Assembly (NCBI GenBank): GCA_947625915.1
Contig: CANQPX010000010.1
Coordinates: forward strand, 1 to 55,550
DNA: 55,550 nucleotides
Direction of reading: 5' to 3'
DNA from: an uncultured Clostridia bacterium
GTDB taxonomy: Bacteria; Bacillota; Clostridia; Oscillospirales; Ruminococcaceae
In this document: piece after piece, positions 16,549 through 23,624 of the stretch
Layout of the letters: every line of letters begins with the position of its first letter
Numbering within the stretch: position 1 is the stretch's first letter
The notes under the pieces: generated by a model
Told to the model about the DNA's origin: nothing
Databases searched by the model: none
The model's input: only the letters and a program-made list of their open reading frames with translations
Program-made: the position numbers and the translations under genes

Positions 16549-18075
16549 TTACTTTACAATAAGCGACTTGCCTGTCATTTCCTTCGGCTGAGGAAGTCCT
16601 AAGATCTCAAGCATCGTCGGGCAGATATCCGCCAGAACACCGCCTTCACGCAGCTTGAAATCATTTCCGTATCCCACAACGATAAGCGGAACAGGGTTTG
16701 TGGTGTGCGCCGTAAACGGCGAACCGTCCGCTTCCATGAGCTTGTCGGCGTTGCCGTGATCGGCTGTTATGATAGCGGCGCCGCCTTTTTCAAGGATAGC
16801 GGAGACCATTCTTCCCACACATTCGTCAACGGCTTCAACGGCTTTCTTTGCCGCGTCGAAAACGCCTGTGTGTCCTACCATGTCGCAGTTTGCGTAGTTG
16901 AGTATGATAACATCATACTTATCGGAAGCGATAGCTTTTTCCACTGCATCGGTAACTTCATATGCGCTCATTTCGGGCTTCATATCAAATGTTGCAACTT
17001 TCGGGGAATCTATCAGTATGCGGTCTTCTCCCTCGAAAGTTGTTTCCTCGCCGCCGTTGAAGAAGAACGTAACGTGCGCATACTTCTGTGTTTCGGCGAT
17101 ACGGAGCTGAGTCATTCCCTGTTTGCTGATGTATTCGCCCATTGTCATTACAAGCTGTTCCGGCGGGAAAGCAACGGAAACATTGGGCATTTCCGCATCA
17201 TACTGCGCCATGCAGACGAATTTTACGGGGAAGAAACCGTTTCTTCTTTCAAATCCCTTGAAATCGGGGTCAACGAAGGAACGGGTTATCTGCCTTGCTC
17301 TGTCGGGACGGAAGTTAAAGAAGATAACGCTGTCGTTTTCCTTTATCATACCGTTCTTATCCACAACGGTAGGTATCATGAACTCGTCTGTAACTTCGTT
17401 TTTATAGGAATTTTCAATAGCTTCTACAGGGTCTGTTTCCATGATCCCCTCGCCGTAAACAAGCGCGCTGTATGCTTTTTCAACGCGATCCCAGCAGTTG
17501 TCACGATCCATGGCGTAGAAACGTCCCGCGATGGTCGCTACAGAACCGACGCCGACTTTCTTTATCTCCGCGACAAGTTCTCTCATATACTCCGCAGCGG
17601 AAGAAGGCGGAACGTCACGTCCGTCAAGGAAAGCGTGGATATATACCTTATCCAGACCGTTTTTCTTAGCCATTTCAAGGAGTCCGTAAAGGTGTTCCGA
17701 GTGGCTGTGTACGCCGCCGGGGGAAAGAAGTCCCATAAGATGCAGCGCACTTCCTTTAGCCTTGCAGTTTTCCATAGCGGAAACCAGCGCGGGATTTTTG
17801 AAGAAATCGCCGTCCTTTATGGACTTGGAAATTTTAACAAGCATCTGATAAACTATACGTCCTGCGCCGATGTTTGTATGACCGACTTCGGAATTTCCCA
17901 TCTGACCGTCGGGAAGTCCCACATCAAGACCTGAAGCACCTATGATCGTATTCGGATATTCTTTGAAATACTTGTCGAGGTTCGGCTTATTTGCGGCGGC
18001 GATTGCGTTGCCGTAAGTATCTTTATTGATGCCGTAACCGTCCATTATTATCAAAGCAAGAGGTTTTTTGCTCAT
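16549..18075 (-). CDS. gpmI: 2,3-bisphosphoglycerate-independent phosphoglycerate mutase
   Basis: Interconverts 3- and 2-phosphoglycerate in glycolysis using Mn2+. The 508-residue protein has alkaline-phosphatase-fold metal motifs: MDGYGIN near the start, GQMGNSEVGHTNIGAGR with the catalytic serine, HAFLDGRDVPPSS, RFYAMDRD.CWDR, FNFRPDRAR, NYANCDMVGHTG and TADHGNAD. Start is ATG at 18075 (MSKKPLALIIMDGYG) with AAAGGAAG. It is last in the tpiA operon, 24 bp after the small membrane protein gene. Confidence 0.98.
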   Translation of the reverse strand: MSKKPLALIIMDGYGINKDTYGNAIAAANKPNLDKYFKEYPNTIIGASGLDVGLPDGQMGNSEVGHTNIGAGRIVYQMLVKISKSIKDGDFFKNPALVSAMENCKAKGSALHLMGLLSPGGVHSHSEHLYGLLEMAKKNGLDKVYIHAFLDGRDVPPSSAAEYMRELVAEIKKVGVGSVATIAGRFYAMDRDNCWDRVEKAYSALVYGEGIMETDPVEAIENSYKNEVTDEFMIPTVVDKNGMIKENDSVIFFNFRPDRARQITRSFVDPDFKGFERRNGFFPVKFVCMAQYDAEMPNVSVAFPPEQLVMTMGEYISKQGMTQLRIAETQKYAHVTFFFNGGEETTFEGEDRILIDSPKVATFDMKPEMSAYEVTDAVEKAIASDKYDVIILNYANCDMVGHTGVFDAAKKAVEAVDECVGRMVSAILEKGGAAIITADHGNADKLMEADGSPFTAHTTNPVPLIVVGYGNDFKLREGGVLADICPTMLEILGLPQPKEMTGKSLIVK

Positions 18076-18099
18076 GTTATTTCTTCCTTTCATTGGGAT

Positions 18100-18420
18100 T
18101 CAAATGCTGAAATTTTTGGGGATAAACCAGAAGCTCATGTAATATTCGGTCTTATTTTCAAACGGGTCGAAGTCTTTCCAGACTTTATAGAAAAGACCGT
18201 AATAATCCTCGCTGCCGTTTTCGTAACGTATTGCCGGAACGCAGAACAGCGGTGGGAGTTCCTGTTGTTTAACTCTTATAAGATCTGCCGTGAACATAAT
18301 GAATGCCGCGGCAAAAATGCTCATGCATACAGCAGCCGTGATCTTCCGTGCTTTGACGGAAGGGGAGCGATTCCTGTTTTTTTCTTCGCGGCGGGCGCGT
18401 TTGAGTTTAGAGACTTCCAT
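18100..18420 (-). CDS. Small single-pass membrane protein
   Basis: A 106-residue protein with a strongly basic N-terminus (KLKRARREEKNRNR), one membrane helix (about 27-47) and an exported C-terminal part rich in aromatic residues. The topology is therefore N-in, C-out. It lies 24 bp from both tpiA and gpmI on the same strand with a GGAGG site, so it is a true operon member. No family was recognised. A role linked to glycolysis should not be assumed from position alone. Confidence 0.7.
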   Translation of the reverse strand: MEVSKLKRARREEKNRNRSPSVKARKITAAVCMSIFAAAFIMFTADLIRVKQQELPPLFCVPAIRYENGSEDYYGLFYKVWKDFDPFENKTEYYMSFWFIPKNFSI

Positions 18421-18444
18421 TTATCCTCCTCCGGGGAAAATTTA

Positions 18445-19221
18445 TCAGCCGTTTACGGCAGCCTGAACTATCGTATTGAAATCGTTGGCTTTAAGAGAAG
18501 CTCCGCCTATAAGACCGCCGTCCACATCGGGTTTGGAAAGAAGTTCCGCAGCGTTGCCCGCATTCATTGAACCTCCGTACTGGATAGTAACTGCATCAGC
18601 TGTTGCCTTATCATAAAGCTTTGCAAGCGTAGCACGGATAAATGCGCAGACTTCCTGCGCCTGATCGGCGGTAGCGGTCTTGCCTGTGCCGATAGCCCAT
18701 ACGGGTTCATAAGCGATAACGGTCTTTTTGACATCGGCAGCGGAAACATCATACAGATCAAGCTTTATCTGGCGTGCGATAACTTCCTCTGTAATGCCGC
18801 ATTCGCGCTCCCAGAGAAGTTCTCCTACGCAGACAATGGGTTTCAGACCCGCGGCAAGAGCAGCTTTTGTTCTCTTGTTTACTGTCTCGTCTGTTTCGCC
18901 GAAATACTGGCGTCTTTCGGAGTGACCGATAACAACATATTCAACGCCTATTTCCGTGAGCATATCAGCGGATATCTCGCCTGTGAAAGCGCCGCTCTTT
19001 TCAAAGTGAACATTTTCTGCGCCGACTTTTACATTTGAACCTGCTGTAGTATTTACGGCTGTTTCGAGGTTAGTGAAAGGAACGCAGGCAATGACTTCCA
19101 CCTTGCCGTTTGCGTTTGCAACAAGGGGCTTGATGGCATCGAGAAGTTCTTTTGCTTCGGGACGGGTCTTGTTCATTTTCCAGTTTCCTGCGATGATAGC
19201 TTTTCTTAAAGACTTATTCAT
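18445..19221 (-). CDS. tpiA: Triosephosphate isomerase
   Basis: A 258-residue TIM barrel interconverting dihydroxyacetone phosphate and glyceraldehyde 3-phosphate. Signatures: AGNWKMN with the catalytic Lys, VVIGHSERRQYFGE with the catalytic His, YEPVWAIGTGKTA with the catalytic Glu, QYGGSMN and GLIGGASL for the phosphate-binding loop. Start is ATG at 19221 with GGAG upstream. It is first gene of the tpiA - membrane protein - gpmI operon. A 17-nt perfect palindrome lies between its promoter and start. Confidence 0.98.
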   Translation of the reverse strand: MNKSLRKAIIAGNWKMNKTRPEAKELLDAIKPLVANANGKVEVIACVPFTNLETAVNTTAGSNVKVGAENVHFEKSGAFTGEISADMLTEIGVEYVVIGHSERRQYFGETDETVNKRTKAALAAGLKPIVCVGELLWERECGITEEVIARQIKLDLYDVSAADVKKTVIAYEPVWAIGTGKTATADQAQEVCAFIRATLAKLYDKATADAVTIQYGGSMNAGNAAELLSKPDVDGGLIGGASLKANDFNTIVQAAVNG

Positions 19222-19245
19222 GGTGATTACTCTCCTTTTAATATA

Positions 19246-19283
19246 GTACGGAAGTTCCGTACAAAAATTCACTACATATTATA
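19246..19283 (-). promoter_or_regulatory. tpiA promoter -10 and 17-nt palindrome
   Basis: Minus-strand extended -10 TGGTATAAT (TATAAT at 19278-19283) without a good -35 box. Just downstream, at about +9 to +25, lies the perfect palindrome GTACGGAA-G-TTCCGTAC (19246-19262), a likely operator or 5' hairpin. Confidence 0.65.
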
Positions 19284-19369
19284 CCATACATTTCGGGAGA
19301 ATATATGACTTTTTTGTGAATAATACTATTGTAAAAGTTCCGTGACCGCGTGCTTTTTTGGTTTTATGC

Positions 19370-19398
19370 TTGCAAAATCAAAAGAGCCGTGGTATAAT
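19370..19398 (+). promoter_or_regulatory. Promoter of the first rpn gene
   Basis: TTGCAA (19370-19375), 17-bp spacer, TATAAT (19393-19398) with extended TG. The second rpn gene has a very similar promoter. Confidence 0.72.
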
Positions 19399-19433
19399 AT
19401 ATATTGAAGAGAAATACCCGGAGGTGTTTACCA

Positions 19434-20339
19434 ATGAGCCGAGATGAACAGACTATGCTTTCCCCGAAATTAGATATAGTATTCAAAATGCTTTTCGGGA
19501 ATGAGAAAAACAAGGATATTCTTAAAGCTTTCTTGTCGGATATGCTTGACATTCCCGAGGAAGAAATGCGCGATATAAAGGTTAAGAACCCGGAAATTGA
19601 GCCGGAGAGCGTTTATGAAAAGTTTTACAGGCTTGATCTGAATATCGATATCGGCGGTCAGCTTGTAAATGTTGAAATGCAGGTCAGAGCGGAGAAGTTC
19701 TTCCCGGACAGAACGCTTCTTTATTGGTCAAAGCTGTATTCCTCACAGCTTGACGAGGGAGAACCGTATAGCAAGCTGTGTCCTTGTATATCTATCAATA
19801 TATTGGATTTCGTTCTTTTTGGGGAACACGAAGACATACATTCGGAATTTTCCGTTTGGGACGTTGAGCATAAGAAAAAGCTTTCTGACAAAATGCAGAT
19901 ACATTTCTTTGAACTGAAAAAAGTTAAAGGCGGAATAGATAAAAGCGACAGGAAAAAGTTATGGCTTCAATTCATCAGATCCACGAAGAAGGAGGAGTTC
20001 GAGATGTTGAAACAAGCAGAAGTTCCTGCAATTTCAAAGGCAATAGACGGACTTTACGTTATGAACGATAATGATAGATTGAAAGAACTTGCAAGAATGA
20101 GGGAAAAAGCCATGCACGACAGGGCTTCCGAACTCGAAGAAGCTATCCTGACCGGCATGGAGAAAGGCATTGCCAAAGGCAGAGCAGAGGGCAGAGCAGA
20201 AGGCAGAGCAGAAGGCAGAGCAGAAGGCAGAGCAGAAGGCAGAGCAGAGGGCAGGGCAGAAGGAATTGCCGATCTGCTTGCAAGAATGGCGGCAGACGGA
20301 ATTCCGGAAGAAATAATAAGAAAATATTTACAAAAATGA
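19434..20339 (+). CDS. Rpn-family PD-(D/E)XK nuclease, copy 1
   Basis: A 301-residue protein of the Rpn / PD-(D/E)XK family transposase-like group. The N-terminal nuclease domain starts MLSPKLDIVFKMLFG and has D68 and E81-x-Q83 as the metal-binding residues (the D...ExQ variant). The C-terminal third is a helical, variable tail with seven 12-bp units encoding EGRA (20178-20261), ending IADLLARMAADGIPEEIIRKY. An internal GGAGGAG and ATG at 20004 would make the tail alone (separate entry). E. coli Rpn proteins act in phage defence and are inhibited by such intragenic small products. Start is ATG 19434 with CGGAGGTG; the in-frame ORF opens earlier at 19404 without a ribosome site. Confidence 0.85.
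   Translation: MSRDEQTMLSPKLDIVFKMLFGNEKNKDILKAFLSDMLDIPEEEMRDIKVKNPEIEPESVYEKFYRLDLNIDIGGQLVNVEMQVRAEKFFPDRTLLYWSKLYSSQLDEGEPYSKLCPCISINILDFVLFGEHEDIHSEFSVWDVEHKKKLSDKMQIHFFELKKVKGGIDKSDRKKLWLQFIRSTKKEEFEMLKQAEVPAISKAIDGLYVMNDNDRLKELARMREKAMHDRASELEEAILTGMEKGIAKGRAEGRAEGRAEGRAEGRAEGRAEGRAEGIADLLARMAADGIPEEIIRKYLQK
20004..20339 (+). CDS. Intragenic C-terminal product of rpn copy 1 (RpnS-like)
   Basis: Within the rpn frame, GGAGGAG (19991-19997) is followed after exactly 6 nt by ATG at 20004. Translation from there gives 111 residues starting MLKQAEVPAISKAIDGL. The same signal and start words recur before the free-standing cassettes at 20350, 23197 and 23495, which supports real use. By analogy with E. 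coli RpnA, the small form would oligomerise with the full-length nuclease and restrain it. This is inference from a perfect ribosome site and the duplicates. Confidence 0.6.
   Translation: MLKQAEVPAISKAIDGLYVMNDNDRLKELARMREKAMHDRASELEEAILTGMEKGIAKGRAEGRAEGRAEGRAEGRAEGRAEGRAEGIADLLARMAADGIPEEIIRKYLQK
20178..20261 (+). repeat. Seven 12-bp tandem repeats in rpn copy 1
   Basis: Unit GGCAGAGCAGAR, seven nearly identical copies, each adding four residues in frame. Slippage would change tail length without breaking the frame. Confidence 0.9.
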
Positions 20340-20349
20340 GGAGTTCGAG

Positions 20350-20646
20350 ATGTTGAAACAAGCAGAAGTTCCTGCAATTTCAAAAGCAATAGACGGACTT
20401 TATGTTATGAATGATAACGATAGATTGAAAGAACTTGCAAGAATGAGGGAAAAAGCCATGCACGACAGGGCTTCCGAACTCGAAGAAGCTATTCTGACGG
20501 GCATGGAAAGGGGCAGAAGTTCCTGCGATATCTCATGCGGTCGTTCGCCGCAATATGAAGGGCGGCAACATTTTGTCCACTTTTATTACTGTCGATTTTT
20601 ACAGAAAATTCTATTTATCTTGAAAATTTTTGTGTCTACTGCATAA
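20350..20646 (+). pseudogene. Truncated free-standing Rpn tail cassette A
   Basis: Starts 10 bp after the rpn stop with GAGGAG, 6 nt and ATG. The first ~56 codons (MLKQAEVPAIS... to EEAILTGMERG) are almost base-for-base the same as the internal part of rpn copy 1 from 20004. After GGGGCAGAAG the sequence departs from the tail and reads into unrelated residues, losing the EGRA repeats and the IADLLARMAADG end. It is a tandem duplicate that has been cut and extended, probably a decaying copy, though a 98-residue product could still be made. Confidence 0.7.
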
Positions 20647-20754
20647 TATTTCGCCGGAAGGCTTGGCAATTGTTAAATTTCACTGAAAAATATGGTTCCG
20701 GAATGTTAATTTATACAAATTCACAAAATCAGAGATAAAAATATCATTTTTCTA

Positions 20755-20783
20755 TTGACAAATCTTTTGCAAAAGTATATAAT
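20755..20783 (+). promoter_or_regulatory. Promoter of the first prepilin gene
   Basis: TTGACA (20755-20760), 17-bp spacer containing TTTTGCAAAA, TATAAT (20778-20783). Confidence 0.85.
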
Positions 20784-20838
20784 GATTACAACAAAGTAAG
20801 TCAGTATACCCTAAATTTTACGATCGGGAGTGAGTCCG

Positions 20839-21558
20839 ATGTGCAAATCCGAAAGATCCGTCAAGGGCTTTACCTTGGTCGAGATGTTAGTCGTTATCGC
20901 TATTATCGTTGTTCTTATGGGCATAATGTCTCTGGCAATTCAAGGTTTCCAGAGAAATGCAAGGGTGGAAACAAATAATGCCAAGGCACAAATGGTCTAT
21001 ACCGCATTTCAGGATATTGTTACGAAATGCGAAATTAAACAGGACTGCTCACTTTTTGATGTCGACTCTACAGTGTCTACGCCTGCTCACGCAGGTGATC
21101 CTTTAATAAAGTCAAAATTGCTTTTTTGTATGCATGGCGGGCAATTGACTGCACTTAAACTTTATAGTCAATACGATGGTTCTGGTTGGTTCGATGTTGA
21201 TGTTCCTGTGCCGGCTGATAGGACTAATCCGGTAAGTGAGTCCGAGAAAACTTTTGTTAACATTGAAAAATCAATAATAGAAAATTTAGGCAGTGATTTC
21301 GACGGATATGCTTGGGTCTATGTTGATTGTGAAAATTACTTGGTAGATTCGGTCATCTGCAAAGAATATGGCGACGGTTCTTTGAATGTCAATAGCAGTA
21401 CCGCACCTGAACCGGACGATGGACTAACAACTGCATTTGAAGTAGTTGGGGATGAAGATTATTACAAGACAATAAATAACATCGGGGAATCAAAAAATTT
21501 TGCAAAAATAGACGGTGTTTATTTCGGCGTATATCCTTATCACGATGATGTAACATAA
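20839..21558 (+). CDS. Type IV pilin-like prepilin, 239 residues
   Basis: The N-terminus MCKSERSVKGFTLVEMLVVIA has the prepilin peptidase motif G|FTLVE followed by a ~20-residue hydrophobic helix and the usual FQRNARVETNNAKAQ segment. The mature C-terminal domain is acidic and soluble, without a known fold. The class III leader is cut by PilD-type peptidase and the helix packs in a pilus or pseudopilus. Start is ATG 20839 with GGGAG 8 nt before. It is followed by a hairpin with U-run and then a second prepilin gene. No pilus motor genes are in the window. Ruminococci use pilin-like proteins for adhesion to fibre, so an adhesion role is plausible. Confidence 0.85.
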   Translation: MCKSERSVKGFTLVEMLVVIAIIVVLMGIMSLAIQGFQRNARVETNNAKAQMVYTAFQDIVTKCEIKQDCSLFDVDSTVSTPAHAGDPLIKSKLLFCMHGGQLTALKLYSQYDGSGWFDVDVPVPADRTNPVSESEKTFVNIEKSIIENLGSDFDGYAWVYVDCENYLVDSVICKEYGDGSLNVNSSTAPEPDDGLTTAFEVVGDEDYYKTINNIGESKNFAKIDGVYFGVYPYHDDVT

Positions 21559-21569
21559 TTAACCCAAGG

Positions 21570-21590
21570 AAAAGTGCGCTCGCGCTTTTT
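21570..21590 (+). terminator. Terminator or attenuator between prepilin genes
   Basis: AAAAGTGCG - CT - CGCGCTTTT with a T run, 12 bp after the first prepilin stop. Confidence 0.65.
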
Positions 21591-21632
21591 AATAAAAAAT
21601 ATTTTAAAATTTTTAAGAAGGAGGAATTTCTC

Positions 21633-22169
21633 ATGAGAAATTCAAAGGTTAAGGGCTTTACCCTTATCGAACTGATCGTTGTTATCGCGATCATCGGTGT
21701 TCTTGCTGCTATCCTCGTACCTTCTATGCTCGGTTACGTTAGAAATGCAAGAATTTCCGCAGCTAATGCAAACGCTAAGCTCGTTCACACATCTATGTCC
21801 ACAGCTCTCACACAGCTCTCTATCGCAGGCGGTACATTGAGCGAGGGTGATGAGAAGGGCATAATAATTGGACCTCTCGAGGGTGAAGGCGAAGATGCTG
21901 TAATCCCTGTAACAGGTGATGCTTCTACATCTAACAACTGGGACAATGATGATTGGGATATGATCTCTTACCTCGGCGAGAACTTCACAGGTACAGGTTA
22001 TGCAAGTGTAAGTGCTGCTTCTTATGCAGTAAAATATGCTACATGGGTTCAGACCGGTGATGCTAAAACAGAACAGGTAGATGAAACAACACAGAAAGAA
22101 AATGCTAAAGACGGTGATCTCTATGGCTGCTATCCTCTCGCTGCTGAGCCTGCTAAAGGCGCAGACTGA
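21633..22169 (+). CDS. Type IV pilin-like prepilin, 178 residues
   Basis: MRNSKVKGFTLIELIVVIAI opens with a classical G|FTLIE cleavage motif, hydrophobic helix ending LVPSMLGYVRNARIS, then an Ala-rich ANANAKLVHTSMSTAL helix and an acidic globular domain. Codon usage is more biased to favoured codons (CTC, GTT, GCT) than neighbours, which suggests strong expression, as for a major pilin. It has an AGGAGGA site and a strong terminator after it. Confidence 0.88.
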   Translation: MRNSKVKGFTLIELIVVIAIIGVLAAILVPSMLGYVRNARISAANANAKLVHTSMSTALTQLSIAGGTLSEGDEKGIIIGPLEGEGEDAVIPVTGDASTSNNWDNDDWDMISYLGENFTGTGYASVSAASYAVKYATWVQTGDAKTEQVDETTQKENAKDGDLYGCYPLAAEPAKGAD

Positions 22170-22210
22170 ACCTGATAAGAGCAAGTAAAGCTTATTAAAC
22201 TTTGATAAAG

Positions 22211-22238
22211 ACCCGCGCAAATGCGCGGGTTGTTTTTT
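22211..22238 (+). terminator. Terminator after the second prepilin gene
   Basis: ACCCGCGC - AAAT - GCGCGGGT followed by TGTTTTTTT. Confidence 0.92.
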
Positions 22239-22248
22239 TATTTCCCGC

Positions 22249-22277
22249 TTGCATTATATGACGGAGTGTGGTATAAT
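22249..22277 (+). promoter_or_regulatory. Promoter of the second rpn gene
   Basis: TTGCAT (22249-22254), 17-bp spacer, TATAAT (22272-22277) with extended TG. Its CTTGCA -35 context and GTGGTATAATATA -10 context match the promoter of rpn copy 1. Confidence 0.72.
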
Positions 22278-22307
22278 ATAAGTGAAAGAACATAAAGGAG
22301 CATAATT

Positions 22308-23180
22308 ATGGCTGATGAATATTTTATCATGTCTCCGAAAGTGGATTTTGCATTCAAGGAGATTATGTTCAACGGAAAAGTCAGAAAAGGTTTTATAAGC
22401 GCGGTTTTGAACATTCCCGTAAGTGAGATAAAGGAAACCGTTTTAAAAAATGCAAATCTTCCCAAAAATCACGAGGACGAAAAACAGGGAATTCTTGATG
22501 TTTACTTGACTATGAACGACAATACGGAGATCGACATAGAAATTCAACTTTCCTATATGGCAACATGGGCGGAGAGAAGCGCGTTTTATGTTTCCAAAAT
22601 GCTTGTAGAGCAGCCCAACATTAACAAGCTTTACTCAAATTTCAAGAAATGTATAGGCATAAACATTCTGGATTTCAATTACATTGGTGAAACGGAACGT
22701 TTCCACACGGTGTATCATATCCGAGAGGACAGCGAGAACTTTTGCTATACGGATATCATGGAATGGCACTTGATAGAGTTGCCGAAACTTCCAAAGAACG
22801 AGGACGGAACGGACTTGTACGACTGGATAAAGTTCTTGAAAGCGGAGAAAAAGGAGGAGTTTGAGATGGCAGCAAAGAATAACGAATACATTAAGGAAGC
22901 TTACGATCAACTCGAGATCATAAGCCAAGACGAAGAAAAGCGCATGGAATACAATGCCCGCCAAAAAGCCATCTGGGACTATAACACCCTTATGGAAGAG
23001 AATTTTTCCCGCGGGTTGGCTGAGGGCGAAGCAAGAGGAGAGATCAGAGGCATTGCCAAAGGTAGGGCAGAAGGCATGGAGAAAGGCATTGCCAAAGGCA
23101 GAGCAGAAGGCATTGCCGATTTGCTTGCAAGAATGGCAGCGGACGGTGTTCCGGAAGAAATAATAAGAAAATATTTGTAA
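22308..23180 (+). CDS. Rpn-family PD-(D/E)XK nuclease, copy 2
   Basis: A 290-residue relative of copy 1 with the same plan but a divergent nuclease domain. MSPKVDFAFKEIMF opens it; D64 and E78-x-Q80 are the likely metal ligands. The tail has KG/EG-rich repeats (EGEARGEIRG, IAKGRAEG) and ends with IADLLARMAADGVPEEIIRKYL, nearly identical at DNA level to copy 1 and to cassette B. Low identity upstream against near identity in the tail points to recombination or gene conversion of 3' ends. An internal AAGGAGGAG and ATG at 22866 repeat the intragenic start. Likely role: nuclease in defence; a link to transposition is only the historical family name. Confidence 0.85.
   Translation: MADEYFIMSPKVDFAFKEIMFNGKVRKGFISAVLNIPVSEIKETVLKNANLPKNHEDEKQGILDVYLTMNDNTEIDIEIQLSYMATWAERSAFYVSKMLVEQPNINKLYSNFKKCIGINILDFNYIGETERFHTVYHIREDSENFCYTDIMEWHLIELPKLPKNEDGTDLYDWIKFLKAEKKEEFEMAAKNNEYIKEAYDQLEIISQDEEKRMEYNARQKAIWDYNTLMEENFSRGLAEGEARGEIRGIAKGRAEGMEKGIAKGRAEGIADLLARMAADGVPEEIIRKYL
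22866..23180 (+). CDS. Intragenic C-terminal product of rpn copy 2
   Basis: AAGGAGGAG (22851-22859), 6 nt, ATG at 22866, in frame with rpn copy 2; 104 residues beginning MAAKNNEYIKEAYDQLE. The first part differs from the copy 1 tail, but the place in the gene and the signal are the same, which is hard to explain by chance. Confidence 0.58.
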   Translation: MAAKNNEYIKEAYDQLEIISQDEEKRMEYNARQKAIWDYNTLMEENFSRGLAEGEARGEIRGIAKGRAEGMEKGIAKGRAEGIADLLARMAADGVPEEIIRKYL

Positions 23181-23196
23181 AAATGAGGAGTTCGAG

Positions 23197-23478
23197 ATGT
23201 TGAAACAAGCAGAAGTTCCGGCAATTTCAAAAGCAATAGACGGGCTTTACGTTATGAACGATAACGATAGATTGAAAGAACTTGCCAGAATGAGAGAAAA
23301 AGCCATGCATGACAGGGCTTCCGAACTCGAAGAAGCTATTCTGACCGGCGAGGAAAGGGGAATTGCCAAAGGCATGGAGAGAGGCATTGCCAAAGGCAGA
23401 GCAGAAGGCATTGCCGATTTGCTTGCAAGAATGGCAGCGGACGGTGTTCCGGAAGAAATAATAAGAAAATATTTGTAA
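23197..23478 (+). CDS. Free-standing Rpn tail cassette B
   Basis: A complete 93-residue cassette with its own GAGGAG (23185-23190) and ATG, 16 bp after rpn copy 2. It reads MLKQAEVPAISKAIDGL to IADLLARMAADGVPEEIIRKYL. Its N-terminal half belongs to the copy 1 type tail and its C-terminal end equals both, so it can be read as a separate, intact copy of the small C-terminal protein. It has no nuclease residues. If small forms restrain Rpn nucleases, this would be an extra antitoxin-like gene. Alternatively it is a store of tail sequence for recombination. Confidence 0.65.
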   Translation: MLKQAEVPAISKAIDGLYVMNDNDRLKELARMREKAMHDRASELEEAILTGEERGIAKGMERGIAKGRAEGIADLLARMAADGVPEEIIRKYL

Positions 23479-23481
23479 AAA

Positions 23482-23521
23482 TGAGGAGTTCGAGATGTTG
23501 AAACAAGAAAATAAATTGTAA
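23482..23521 (+). pseudogene. Remnant of a further Rpn tail cassette (C)
   Basis: ATGAGGAGTTCGAGATGTTG again follows the stop of cassette B; the frame from 23495 reads MLKQENKL and stops at 23521. Only the ribosome site and four codons of the cassette remain, marking the edge of the duplicated unit. Confidence 0.65.
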
Positions 23522-23624
23522 CAATTTGCTTAAAAATTATACACAGGAAATGTTCATCTTTAGTGAATGACAAATATGGGAAATTATGACTTTATAACAT
23601 TAAATAGTTATCGGAGAAATTATT

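Noticed and set aside
16705-17934. 409-codon open frame opposite gpmI
   Set aside because: Entirely inside gpmI, which has all its motifs; composition is Cys/Phe/His-rich as in antisense shadows.
19434-23480. Rpn genes as an active transposon
   Set aside because: No inverted terminal repeats or target duplications were found around them, and Rpn nucleases are better understood as defence or recombination proteins.
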